Translations under genes and position numbers: made by a program
In this document: positions 57,258 through 64,000 of the stretch, one piece after another
Numbering within the stretch: position 1 is the first letter of the stretch
How the letters are laid out: each line of letters begins with the position of its first letter
NCBI GenBank assembly: GCA_045612065.1
Contig: JAZKYH010000075.1
Location: forward strand, 69,722 to 133,721
From: UBA1189 sp045612065
GTDB lineage: Bacteria > Bacteroidota > Bacteroidia > Bacteroidales > Bacteroidaceae
Direction: 5' to 3'
Length of the DNA: 64,000 nt
The notes under the pieces: model-generated
The model's input: only the letters and a program-made list of their open reading frames with translations
Told to the model about the DNA's origin: nothing
Database searches by the model: none

Positions 57258-58661
57258 TTAGAAGTTTGCGTTGTTCGGAGTGCGGGGGAAGGGGATGACG
57301 TCGCGGATGTTAGTCATACCGGTCACGAAGAGCAACAGACGCTCGAAGCCGAGGCCGAAGCCAGAGTGAGGACATGTACCATACTTGCGAGTGTCGAGAT
57401 ACCACCACATATCCTTCATGGGGATACCCAACTCCTCTACGCGAGTGAGCAACTTGTTATAGTCGGCCTCACGCTCTGAACCACCGATAATCTCGCCAAT
57501 CTTGGGGAATAGCACGTCCATGGCGCGAACAGTCTTGCCATCTTCGTTCTGCTTCATGTAGAAAGCCTTAATCTCCTTCGGATAGTCGGTAAGGATAACG
57601 GGGCGCTTGAAGTGCTCCTCTACGAGGTAACGCTCGTGCTCTGAAGCAAGGTCGGCACCCCAGAAGATGGGGAACTCAAACTTGTGACCATTAGCTACAG
57701 CAGCCTCGAGGATCTCGATACCCTGTGTGTAGGGGAGACGTACGAAGTCCTCCTTGATAACACCTTCGAGGCGGGCGATGAGCTCCTTGTCGAACATATC
57801 GTTGAGGAACTTCACATCGTCGTAACAGTGGTCGAGTGCCCAGCGTACGCAGTGCTTGATGAAGTCCTCGGCCAGCTGCATGTTGTCGAAAATGTCATTG
57901 AAGGCAACCTCGGGCTCAATCATCCAGAACTCTGCGAGGTGACGCGGAGTGTTGGAGTTCTCGGCACGGAAGGTAGGACCGAAGGTGTAGATAGCACCCA
58001 AAGCGGTTGCTGCGAGCTCACCCTCGAGCTGACCAGATACGGTGAGCGAAGCCTGCTTGCCGAAGAAGTCGTTGTCGTAGTTGATGCTGCCATTCTCATC
58101 CTTCTTCAAGTCGTAGAGGTTCATGGTGGTTACCTGGAACATCTGACCTGCACCCTCACAGTCCGAAGCAGTGATGATGGGAGTGTGGAAGTAGTAGAAA
58201 CCACGCTCGTGGAAGAACTGGTGGATGGCAATAGCCATATTGTGGCGGATGCGGTATACAGCACCGAAGGTGTTGGTACGGGGACGGAGGTGAGCAATCT
58301 CGCGAAGGAACTCCATAGAGTGTCCCTTCTTTTGCAAGGGGTAGGTGTTGTCGCACTCACCCAATACCTCAATCTCGCGTGCCTGGATTTCAGCAGCCTG
58401 GCCTGCGCCTACCGACTGCACGAGCTCACCATTCACACTGATACAAGCACCGGTGGTGATCTTCTTGAGCATCTCCTCGTCGAAGTTCTCGAGGTCTACT
58501 ACAATCTGTATGTTCTTGATGGTAGAACCGTCGTTCAAGGCAATGAAGTTCACCTGCTTGCTACCACGACGAGTACGTACCCATCCTTTAACGTTGACCA
58601 TGGCACCAAAGTCGGTACGCTGCAACAGGTCAACGATACGTGTTCTAATGATTGTGTTCAT
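57258..58661 (-). CDS. asnS: asparaginyl-tRNA synthetase AsnS
   Basis: 467 aa from the ATG at 58661 (MNTIIRTRIVDLLQRTDFG); the frame runs 15 codons further upstream without a better start. Class IIb synthetase charging tRNA-Asn. An OB-fold anticodon domain (KGWVRTRRGSKQVNFIALND) is followed by the catalytic core with motif 2 region TFRAENSNTPRHLAEFWMIE, and motif 3 GFGLGFERLLLFVTGM. The specific AsnS stretch HTPIITASDCEGAGQMFQVT is present. A GC-rich short repeat lies upstream (58671-58690). Confidence 0.97.
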   Translation of the reverse strand: MNTIIRTRIVDLLQRTDFGAMVNVKGWVRTRRGSKQVNFIALNDGSTIKNIQIVVDLENFDEEMLKKITTGACISVNGELVQSVGAGQAAEIQAREIEVLGECDNTYPLQKKGHSMEFLREIAHLRPRTNTFGAVYRIRHNMAIAIHQFFHERGFYYFHTPIITASDCEGAGQMFQVTTMNLYDLKKDENGSINYDNDFFGKQASLTVSGQLEGELAATALGAIYTFGPTFRAENSNTPRHLAEFWMIEPEVAFNDIFDNMQLAEDFIKHCVRWALDHCYDDVKFLNDMFDKELIARLEGVIKEDFVRLPYTQGIEILEAAVANGHKFEFPIFWGADLASEHERYLVEEHFKRPVILTDYPKEIKAFYMKQNEDGKTVRAMDVLFPKIGEIIGGSEREADYNKLLTRVEELGIPMKDMWWYLDTRKYGTCPHSGFGLGFERLLLFVTGMTNIRDVIPFPRTPNNANF

Positions 58662-58831
58662 AATAGAGGCCCCTTCTAACTCCCCCAATGGGGAGAACTC
58701 CAACATCGCGGAAGAGTTAGATATGGGGAATTTATTAAATGGTTATTACTTTATTATCTTATATAATTAATACTACTTGCAAGGCCCGAATCACCCCTCC
58801 TCGGGAGGGGCAAGGGGGAGGCTCTTCTTAA
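58662..58831. other. gap with short GC-rich palindromes
   Basis: Contains CTCCCCCAATGGGGAG (about 58681-58696) and CCCCTCC/GGAGGGG (58794-58810), both small G/C hairpins of a type scattered in Bacteroidetes intergenic regions. The second may end the pseudouridine synthase transcript. An AT-rich middle part (58730-58775) may hold the asnS promoter, but no consensus -7 is seen. Confidence 0.4.
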
Positions 58832-60247
58832 TTACTCAAACGCTCCCATGCGCAGCATGTTCACTTCCTTCTCGGTGAGGAAGCGCCAGTCGCCACGACG
58901 GAGGTTCTTCTTGGTGAGTCCGGCAAACTGCACGCGGTCGAGACGAAGCACGTGGTAGCCCAAGTGCTCGAACATACGACGCACGATACGGTTACGACCA
59001 CTGTGAATCTCTACACCTACGAGAGTCTTGTCGGTGTCAGAGGTGTAGCTCACCTCATCAGCATGGATCTCACCATCCTCGAGCTGGATGCCGGTTGCCA
59101 ACTGATGCATATCGGCTGCTGTGAGGTTCTTGTCGAGGCGCACGTGATAGATCTTCTTCTTGAGGAAACGGGGGTGTGTGAGTTTTGAAGCCATCTCACC
59201 ATCGTTGGTGAGGAGAAGCACACCGGTAGTGTTGCGGTCGAGGCGACCTACAGGGTAGATACGCTCCTTGCAAGCACCCTTCACGAGGTCCATCACGGTC
59301 TTGCGGTCCTGAGGGTCCTCTACGGTGGTCACATAATCCTTCGGTTTGTTGAGAAGGATGTAAATCTTACGCTCGATGCTGATGGTCTGGTCGTGGAAAC
59401 GAACCTCATCGCCCAACTTCACCTTGGTGCCGAGCTCGGTCACCACCTGTCCGTTTACAGTCACTACACCGGCAGTGATGAAGTCGTCAGCCTCGCGACG
59501 TGAGCATACGCCAGCGTTAGCGAGGTACTTGTTCAAGCGGATAGGCTCGTTGGGATCCTTCATCTCCTCGCGATACATGATCTGCTTCTTCTTGCTATAC
59601 TTGTTGTCGAAGCCACCCTTCTTGAAACCACCACCTGCAGGACGCTGACCGAAGCCTCCACCTGCGGGACGTTGGCCATAGCCTCCCTCGCGGTTGAAAC
59701 GAGGACGTGCGCTGTAACCCTCGCCACCCTCACGGCTGTAGCTGGGGCGGAAGGTGTTCTCCGCATCAGAGTTCCATGTATTGCCTTGCTGGGGACGACG
59801 GCTGTAGGGCTTGCTCTCTGCGCGGTTGTAGTCGCGGTTATAGTCGCTGTTGTAGCTGTTGCCACGGCTATAGGTGCGCTCGCTGTTGTAGCCGCGGTCG
59901 TTGCCAAAGCTGTTATAGTTACGTTCGCCACCGAATGAACGCTCACGGTTGTAGCTGCCTTCGTGGTTACGCTCGCTGTTGAAGCGGGGGCGGTTGTTAT
60001 CAAAGTTCGGGTTGAACGAACTGCGCTGTGTGCGTTCTACCTTTGCATAACGGGGTGCACCACCTTCCTCGCGGTTGAAGCGGGGACGCTGCGGACGTGT
60101 GCTGCCATCGGCATTTCTCACGAAACGCTGACGCTGGCCCGCATGGTGACCTTCGTTGTTCCAACTGTTCTCGCGGTTGAACGATCTGCGCTCACCGCCT
60201 CTTTCTGACTCGAATCCCTCGAATCTGTTTACGTTGTCTGTACTCAT
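58832..60247 (-). CDS. RsuA/RluB-type pseudouridine synthase with long low-complexity head
   Basis: 471 aa from the ATG at 60247 (MSTDNVNRFEGFESERGGER). Residues ~1-225 are a disordered R/N/G/S/Y-rich region with repeated RPRFNRE, NYNSF, YNSE and GQRPAGGGF segments. The C-terminal half is the enzyme: an S4 domain (IRLNKYLANAGVCSRREADD), then the synthase with the catalytic Asp in GRLDRNTTGVLLLTNDGEMA, and GRNRIVRRMFEHLGYHV. It likely modifies 23S rRNA (RluB/RluE/RluF group). Such heads are known in Bacteroidetes members and may bind RNA or promote condensation. Confidence 0.92.
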   Translation of the reverse strand: MSTDNVNRFEGFESERGGERRSFNRENSWNNEGHHAGQRQRFVRNADGSTRPQRPRFNREEGGAPRYAKVERTQRSSFNPNFDNNRPRFNSERNHEGSYNRERSFGGERNYNSFGNDRGYNSERTYSRGNSYNSDYNRDYNRAESKPYSRRPQQGNTWNSDAENTFRPSYSREGGEGYSARPRFNREGGYGQRPAGGGFGQRPAGGGFKKGGFDNKYSKKKQIMYREEMKDPNEPIRLNKYLANAGVCSRREADDFITAGVVTVNGQVVTELGTKVKLGDEVRFHDQTISIERKIYILLNKPKDYVTTVEDPQDRKTVMDLVKGACKERIYPVGRLDRNTTGVLLLTNDGEMASKLTHPRFLKKKIYHVRLDKNLTAADMHQLATGIQLEDGEIHADEVSYTSDTDKTLVGVEIHSGRNRIVRRMFEHLGYHVLRLDRVQFAGLTKKNLRRGDWRFLTEKEVNMLRMGAFE

Positions 60248-60304
60248 TATTAGGTTAGTTTTTATTGTTTCCAGCCTCACGGCCTTTGTTCTAAGTTAAA
60301 AATG

Positions 60305-60398
60305 GAAAGATGAAAGATGAAAGTTTAACATTTCTTCAAACCGAAAGTTCAAAGCAAAGTTTGCTTATTTTCAACTCTCATCTTTCAACTTTCCACTT
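60305..60398. repeat. long-arm inverted repeat with tandem-word arms
   Basis: Two ~22-bp arms (60305-60326 and about 60377-60398), 20 of 22 positions complementary, enclose a core of about 50 nt. Each arm is built from copies of an 8-bp word like GAAAGATG. It lies between purB and the pseudouridine synthase gene, and is the same design as 10541-10620. Confidence 0.7.
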
Positions 60399-60403
60399 GT
60401 TTT

Positions 60404-61750
60404 TTACACTCCCGTGTAGTTCCAAGGTGCAATCTGCTTGAGCTCGGCCTTCACGGCATCGCTCACGTCGAGACCATCGATAAACTCCTGCATTGACTCG
60501 GCTGTCACTGCTGCGTTGGTGCGTGTGAGTGCCTTCAACGCCTCGTAGGGGTTGGGGTAAGCCTCACGGCGGAGGATGGTCTGGATAGCCTCAGCTGCTA
60601 CGTTCCAGCTGCTGTCGAGGTCGCGACGGATAGCAGCCTCGTTGAGGAGGAGCTTGCCGAGGCCCTTGAGTGAGCTCTGGATAGCGATGGCGATGTGACC
60701 GAAGGGAACACCCACGTTGCGCAACACCGTTGAGTCGGTGAGGTCGCGCTGCAAGCGGCTGATGGGGAGCTTGCTTGCCAAGTGCTCGAGGATAGCGTTT
60801 GCAATACCCAGGTTACCCTCAGCATTCTCGAAGTCGATGGGGTTCACCTTGTGGGGCATAGCGCTTGAGCCTACCTCACCCGCCTTGATCTTCTGCTTGA
60901 AGTACTCCATAGAGATGTACTGCCAGAAGTCGCGGTTCATATCAATCATGATGGTATTGATGCGCTTGAGGGCATCGAAGATACCAGCCAAGAAGTCATA
61001 GTTAGAGATCTGAGTAGTGTACTGCTCGCGCTGCAAGCCGAGGTACTCGCTCACGAAGCGGTTACCCACTGCCTTCCAGTCGTAGGTGGGGTATGCCACA
61101 TGATGGGCATTGTAGTTACCTGTTGCACCACCGAACTTTGCAGTCAGAGGACAAGCCTTGAGCACTGCCAACTGCTGCTCCAAGCGGTATGCGAATACAC
61201 GCACCTCCTTACCGAGGCGTGTGGGCGAAGCGGGCTGGCCGTGAGTCTTGGCAAGCATGGGGATAGCATCCCACTCGTCAGCGTATGCGTTGAGCTGACC
61301 GATGAGCTGCTCGATGAGGGGATAGTATACATCGTTCAACGCCTCCTTCACTGAGAGGGGCACTGAAGTGTTGTTGATGTCCTGTGAGGTGAGACCGAAG
61401 TGCACAAACTCCTTGAAGGGGATGAGCGCGGGCTCCTTGTCAAACTGCTCCTTGATGAAGTACTCCACAGCCTTCACGTCGTGGTTGGTCACGCTCTCGA
61501 TTTCCTTCACGCGAGCTGCATCAGCCTCAGAGAACTGCTGGTAGATGCCACGCAAGTAGGGGAACAAGGCCTTGTCAACACCCTGCAACTGGGGCAAGGG
61601 GAGCTCGCAAAGCATGATGAAATACTCGATTTCCACACGTACGCGATAACGGATGAGCGCATACTCAGAGAAATACTCGGCTAACTGTGCGGTCTTGCTT
61701 CTGTAGCGACCGTCGATGGGCGAAACTGCCGTAAGGATATCCAAATTCAT
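60404..61750 (-). CDS. purB: adenylosuccinate lyase PurB
   Basis: 448 aa from the ATG at 61750 (MNLDILTAVSPIDGRYRSKT), the usual start; it lies downstream of a consensus promoter. PurB cleaves SAICAR and adenylosuccinate in purine synthesis. Seen: VTNHDVKAVEYFIKEQ, FVHFGLTSQDINNTSVPLS, AKTHGQPASPTRLGKEV, and the signature loop GEVGSSAMPHKVNPIDFENA. It is the E. coli-like ~450-aa form. purE, of the same pathway, is at 6768. Confidence 0.97.
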   Translation of the reverse strand: MNLDILTAVSPIDGRYRSKTAQLAEYFSEYALIRYRVRVEIEYFIMLCELPLPQLQGVDKALFPYLRGIYQQFSEADAARVKEIESVTNHDVKAVEYFIKEQFDKEPALIPFKEFVHFGLTSQDINNTSVPLSVKEALNDVYYPLIEQLIGQLNAYADEWDAIPMLAKTHGQPASPTRLGKEVRVFAYRLEQQLAVLKACPLTAKFGGATGNYNAHHVAYPTYDWKAVGNRFVSEYLGLQREQYTTQISNYDFLAGIFDALKRINTIMIDMNRDFWQYISMEYFKQKIKAGEVGSSAMPHKVNPIDFENAEGNLGIANAILEHLASKLPISRLQRDLTDSTVLRNVGVPFGHIAIAIQSSLKGLGKLLLNEAAIRRDLDSSWNVAAEAIQTILRREAYPNPYEALKALTRTNAAVTAESMQEFIDGLDVSDAVKAELKQIAPWNYTGV

Positions 61751-62087
61751 ATATGTAATTGTGATAGTTATTTCGTGTTTTCTATCTCGAAATAGGCACA
61801 GCATCACTGCAACCCCCATTTCAGGCTGCAAAGGTACGAATAAACGAGCGAAAAACAAAGTTTACTTTGATTTTTCTCGGCGAGCGAAAGTACCTAAATG
61901 ACTTAGTCATAAAGGTACTATTTTTTATTGACATAAGCGCGCGTGTACGCGAAAAGTTGCGAAGAATAGTGAAAATAATGAGCCTGCAGCCTCCATCATT
62001 CCGACTTATCCGGTATTTCCGGCTTATTTGGCATTTCCGGTTCCCCCTGATTATCCGGACACTCCGGCATCTCCGGACTTTCCAGAA
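61751..62087. other. 337-bp gap with purB promoter and 9-bp repeats
   Basis: Contains the purB promoter (61829-61859, minus strand) and, from about 61998, a 9-bp-period array that continues into the 3' end of the four-helix-bundle gene. The stretch 61862-61995 has no visible gene or repeat. Confidence 0.45.
61829..61859 (-). promoter_or_regulatory. promoter of purB
   Basis: On the minus strand: TTTG (61859-61856), 19-bp spacer, TACCTTTG (61836-61829). Consensus Bacteroidetes promoter about 79 bp upstream of the start codon. Confidence 0.75.
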
Positions 62088-62102
62088 CTATCCGGCATCT
62101 CC
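61998..62102. repeat. 9-bp tandem array, left flank of the four-helix-bundle gene
   Basis: CCGG or a one- or two-base variant recurs at 62001, 62010, 62019, 62028, 62037, 62046, 62055, 62064, 62073 and 62082, exactly 9 bp apart, then at 62092. On the minus strand the array begins inside the last codons of the gene (GEIGDAG) and continues beyond the stop codon, so the protein may once have had a longer repetitive tail. Confidence 0.85.
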
Positions 62103-62810
62103 AATCTCACCCAATCTCTCTTTCAGGCGCTCCACCTCACTCTTCGGATAATCTATGATGCGTGCCTGCTCCTCGATGCGTCGTGCTTGCGCCTCTATCG
62201 TCTCGCGCTGTGTGGTGCGTTGCTCCAGTCGAGCAGCAGTCATGCGCTCACGTATGCCACCCTCGGTAACAAACTCGCGGTCGCGACGCTCTATGTATTT
62301 AGTGAGAGCCTTATCCACCTGATGGCACAAGCAGATAGCCATATTCGCCAGCTCCTCATCGTTCATCTTGGCAAAGAGCGGTTTGTAGTCTTCAAGCAAG
62401 CTATGCTCACGGCAAAACTCATGGAGGCCCTTCGACCTCGGGTTCTTGCCAAACCACTCCTCTTGATTGTGAAAGTTGATATAGTCGTGATAGTCTTCGA
62501 GCAGTTCAAGGTTGCTACCTCGCGCTATACCCAAGAGCTTCAGTTCCGACTCCATGGACGTCTGCCCATCGGAGCACCCTTCGGCAATATTCTGTTTTGT
62601 GCTTCGTGCCGCTTGCACCATCTGATCCACCGTGCGGTCGCCCCGCTCGGGAAGGAAACGCTGACAGAAAGTCTTCGTCAGATGATACAGCACCTCACTA
62701 CGCTGATAGAAACGCAACTCCGTAAACACCACCTTCTTACGCAATACGCTCGCCGTACCATCAGCATAGTGGTTTACATTGATCTTCTTGTTCCTATCTT
62801 CCATAGCCAT
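62088..62810 (-). CDS. four-helix-bundle suffix-domain protein
   Basis: 240 aa. The core ARSTKQNIAEGCSDGQTSME and SELKLLGIARGSNLELLEDY is the signature of the four-helix-bundle family first seen in 23S rRNA intervening-sequence proteins. The longer form with an N-terminal part (VVFTELRFYQRSEVLYHLT) and a C-terminal helix (~185-240, coiled-coil EQRTTQRETIEAQARRIEE) is the suffix-domain type. Function is unknown. The gene is bracketed by 9-bp CCGG-centred arrays on both sides, and its coding sequence runs into one of them. Confidence 0.82.
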   Translation of the reverse strand: MAMEDRNKKINVNHYADGTASVLRKKVVFTELRFYQRSEVLYHLTKTFCQRFLPERGDRTVDQMVQAARSTKQNIAEGCSDGQTSMESELKLLGIARGSNLELLEDYHDYINFHNQEEWFGKNPRSKGLHEFCREHSLLEDYKPLFAKMNDEELANMAICLCHQVDKALTKYIERRDREFVTEGGIRERMTAARLEQRTTQRETIEAQARRIEEQARIIDYPKSEVERLKERLGEIGDAG

Positions 62811-62881
62811 ATCAAATTTGTCTTTGCAAATTTAACGAAAACTTTCTGCATTGCAGCATCGCTTATCAGTTTTTCTTGCCT

Positions 62882-62936
62882 CTTCCGGGTTTTCCGGTAA
62901 TCCCGGACAGTCCGATCCCTCCGGGATATCCGGTCG
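62882..62936. repeat. 9-bp tandem array, right flank of the four-helix-bundle gene
   Basis: CCGG or CCGA recurs at 62885, 62894, 62903, 62912, 62921 and 62930, exactly 9 bp apart, between the four-helix-bundle gene and the HU-like gene. Same word as the left array. Confidence 0.85.
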
Positions 62937-62939
62937 CAG

Positions 62940-63572
62940 CTACCCTACCCAGCGATAGTAGCTACTGCTCCTCGGCAACAGCTCCAGCTTGCCCTGCTCT
63001 ACATAAGCCTTGAGCTTGCGATAGGCCGTGCTCACGGCATAGTGCCCTATGCGTGCCAGCTCACGCACATGGATATCCTCGTGCGTGGTGAAGTATTCAC
63101 GCAATGCCTCATCGAGCTCGGCATCGGTGAGCGGTTTGCGCTTCACTCCCTCCACGCGAAACTTCACATCGGCCAGACGCGAAGCAAGGTTTTTGTCGGG
63201 GCGGAAGCGGATGCCACTGATGCGCACCTCCTTGCCCGTGGGCGCTGTCGTGCCCTTGTGACTGCTCAGTTCCATATTCAGCGTGCCCAGCCCTGCTAAC
63301 TCCACGCGATAGCCATGACTGAGTGCCTCCACGATGCGCTCGCTCATGGCATCCCACACCAACTTTACATCGGTTTCGGTAGCGGTGGTGGCATCGCAGA
63401 TATCCTTGGCCAAGGACTCCACATCCACCTTCATCGGGTGCGACACGGTGAGCGCCATGCCCTCCGCTTCGGTGCTGGTTCCACACACAAGTTTGCGACT
63501 CGTAGCCTTGCAAGCCACCTCAATCCCATACATGCGCTTATGCGCCGCTGTCTTATACTTCTTTGTTTTCAT
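62940..63572 (-). CDS. HU-like DNA-binding protein with C-terminal helix-turn-helix
   Basis: 210 aa. After a basic start (MKTKKYKTAAHKRMYGIEV), residues ~40-130 resemble a Bacteroidetes HU/IHF-like domain: VDVESLAKDICDATTATETD, AMSERIVEALSHGYRVELAG, LGTLNMELSSHKGTTAPTGK and ISGIRFRPDKNL. The last ~60 residues (LREYFTTHEDIHVRELARIG, then YAVSTAYRKLKAYVEQGKLE) look like a winged helix. A DNA-binding role is likely. An ATG 13 codons later is an alternative start. It lies between the 9-bp array and the transposase gene. Confidence 0.75.
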   Translation of the reverse strand: MKTKKYKTAAHKRMYGIEVACKATSRKLVCGTSTEAEGMALTVSHPMKVDVESLAKDICDATTATETDVKLVWDAMSERIVEALSHGYRVELAGLGTLNMELSSHKGTTAPTGKEVRISGIRFRPDKNLASRLADVKFRVEGVKRKPLTDAELDEALREYFTTHEDIHVRELARIGHYAVSTAYRKLKAYVEQGKLELLPRSSSYYRWVG

Positions 63573-63648
63573 ATCGGTATATATTTAGTTTCTCTCTCCT
63601 ATATTCGATGTTATTTATATCATCTTCAATTTCAATGTCTTACTTTGT

Positions 63649-63665
63649 CAGGGCAGACGCATCAG
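63649..63665. repeat. probable terminal inverted repeat of the ISAs1-type element
   Basis: CAGGGCAGACGCATCAG overlaps the transposase stop codon (63662-63664). ISAs1-family elements often end in CAGGGC. The opposite end lies outside the window, so this cannot be confirmed here. Confidence 0.4.
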
Positions 63666-64000
63666 AAATTCCACTCTTCGTCCAGCATCTGCGCCAGGAC
63701 TTTATTGTCCCATCCTGCCGCCTTTCTTTTAGCCTTGAGACTTCTCTTTTTTGAGGAATTCTTCACCACCATCAAGGCTATCTTGTTCAGCAAAGAGAAG
63801 TTGGCCGCAGCATTCTTCGTCTTGCGAGTGCTGTCTTCATTGAACGTCACGTCCAAATACCAGTGGAGATTGTTCTCTATCCCCCAATGCGCACGTATGC
63901 TGCGAAGTATCCTTTCAGGATCAAGGCCGATTGATGATATATAGTAGCGCACCTCCTCGCTCTCGGTTCCCGTCTTGATGTCTCTGCGCAAGGATGTAAG
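63662..64000 (-). CDS. ISAs1-family transposase, C-terminal part (cut by window edge)
   Basis: The frame is open to the last base of the window, so the N-terminus lies outside. The visible 113 codons contain the conserved end of the DDE domain: EVRYYISSIGLDPERILRSI, RAHWGIENNLHWYLDVTFNE and DSTRKTKNAAANFSLLNKIA, including the catalytic Glu of WGIEN. A lysine-rich tail follows (NSSKKRSLKAKRKAAGWDNK). This is the ISAs1 (DDE_Tnp_ISAs1) type. No frameshift is seen in the visible part. The rest of the element is not in the window. Confidence 0.9.
   Translation of the reverse strand, partial: LTSLRRDIKTGTESEEVRYYISSIGLDPERILRSIRAHWGIENNLHWYLDVTFNEDSTRKTKNAAANFSLLNKIALMVVKNSSKKRSLKAKRKAAGWDNKVLAQMLDEEWNF

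Noticed and set aside
62028..62900. 290-codon open frame on the plus strand opposite the four-helix-bundle gene
   Set aside because: It depends on the 9-bp array for its ends; the minus strand carries the recognisable family signature.

Overview
The window is a Bacteroidales chromosome segment, most likely Prevotellaceae. The signs are a hybrid two-component system, an IspG enlarged by an extra domain (613 aa), SufBCD, two secreted proteins with short type IX-secretion-like C-terminal tails, DUF4835, DUF3822, GSCFA and DUF4248 proteins, a BtuB-BtuG cobalamin locus, and promoters of the Bacteroidetes form TTTG-N18 to 20-TAnnTTTG. Most genes are housekeeping or central metabolism. The region from about 27.7 to 31.9 kb is visibly AT-richer and is the main accessory island.

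Layout. 0-7 kb: a DUF2156-GNAT protein cut by the left edge, a DUF4835 exported protein, an orphan hybrid sensor/regulator, then purE. 7-17 kb: an unknown membrane protein, ispG, a DUF456 protein, an OprO/P-like porin, a Gate-domain membrane protein, then rsmD with DUF3822, an anchored hypothetical protein and a RecD-like helicase. 17-28 kb: a GSCFA protein, dxs, a glutaredoxin-like protein, sufBCD, a CstA-type transporter and gdhA. 27.7-31.9 kb: an LRR (BspA-like) secreted protein, a small unknown, a KilA-N protein and a dense nest of repeats. 32-36 kb: metY, a tandem duplication, a hydroxyacid dehydrogenase and rarA. 36-44 kb: a 1427-aa clan GH-D-like glycosidase, a glycosyltransferase remnant, a DUF4248 protein and a 910-aa secreted protein with duplicated modules. 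44-53 kb: rsmG, kdgK-eda, tRNA-Arg(CCG), asnA, ung, lptD and a GHL10 glycosidase. 53-57 kb: yraN and a cobalamin riboswitch driving btuB-btuG. 57-64 kb: asnS, an RsuA-type pseudouridine synthase with a long R/N/G-rich head, purB, a four-helix-bundle protein flanked by 9-bp repeats, an HU-like protein and the end of an ISAs1-type transposase.

Pathway links: dxs and ispG belong to MEP isoprenoid synthesis. purE and purB belong to purine synthesis. kdgK and eda complete hexuronate breakdown to pyruvate and glyceraldehyde-3-phosphate. gdhA and asnA assimilate ammonia. sufBCD assembles Fe-S clusters, which IspG needs. btuB and btuG capture vitamin B12 under riboswitch control.

The least explained structure is in the repeats. 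Three separate intergenic loci (about 20.13, 31.52 and 40.45 kb) each carry four degenerate units with an exact 22-bp period and palindromic or near-palindromic cores. A near-identical 52-bp direct repeat brackets the KilA-N gene. A perfect 26-bp inverted repeat bounds a 386-bp segment that contains one of the 22-bp arrays. A dispersed hairpin near 2.4 and 31.1 kb keeps its loop while one stem pair covaries. 9-bp CCGG-centred arrays sit on both sides of the four-helix-bundle gene. No CRISPR array, rRNA operon, intact prophage or known defence system was seen.
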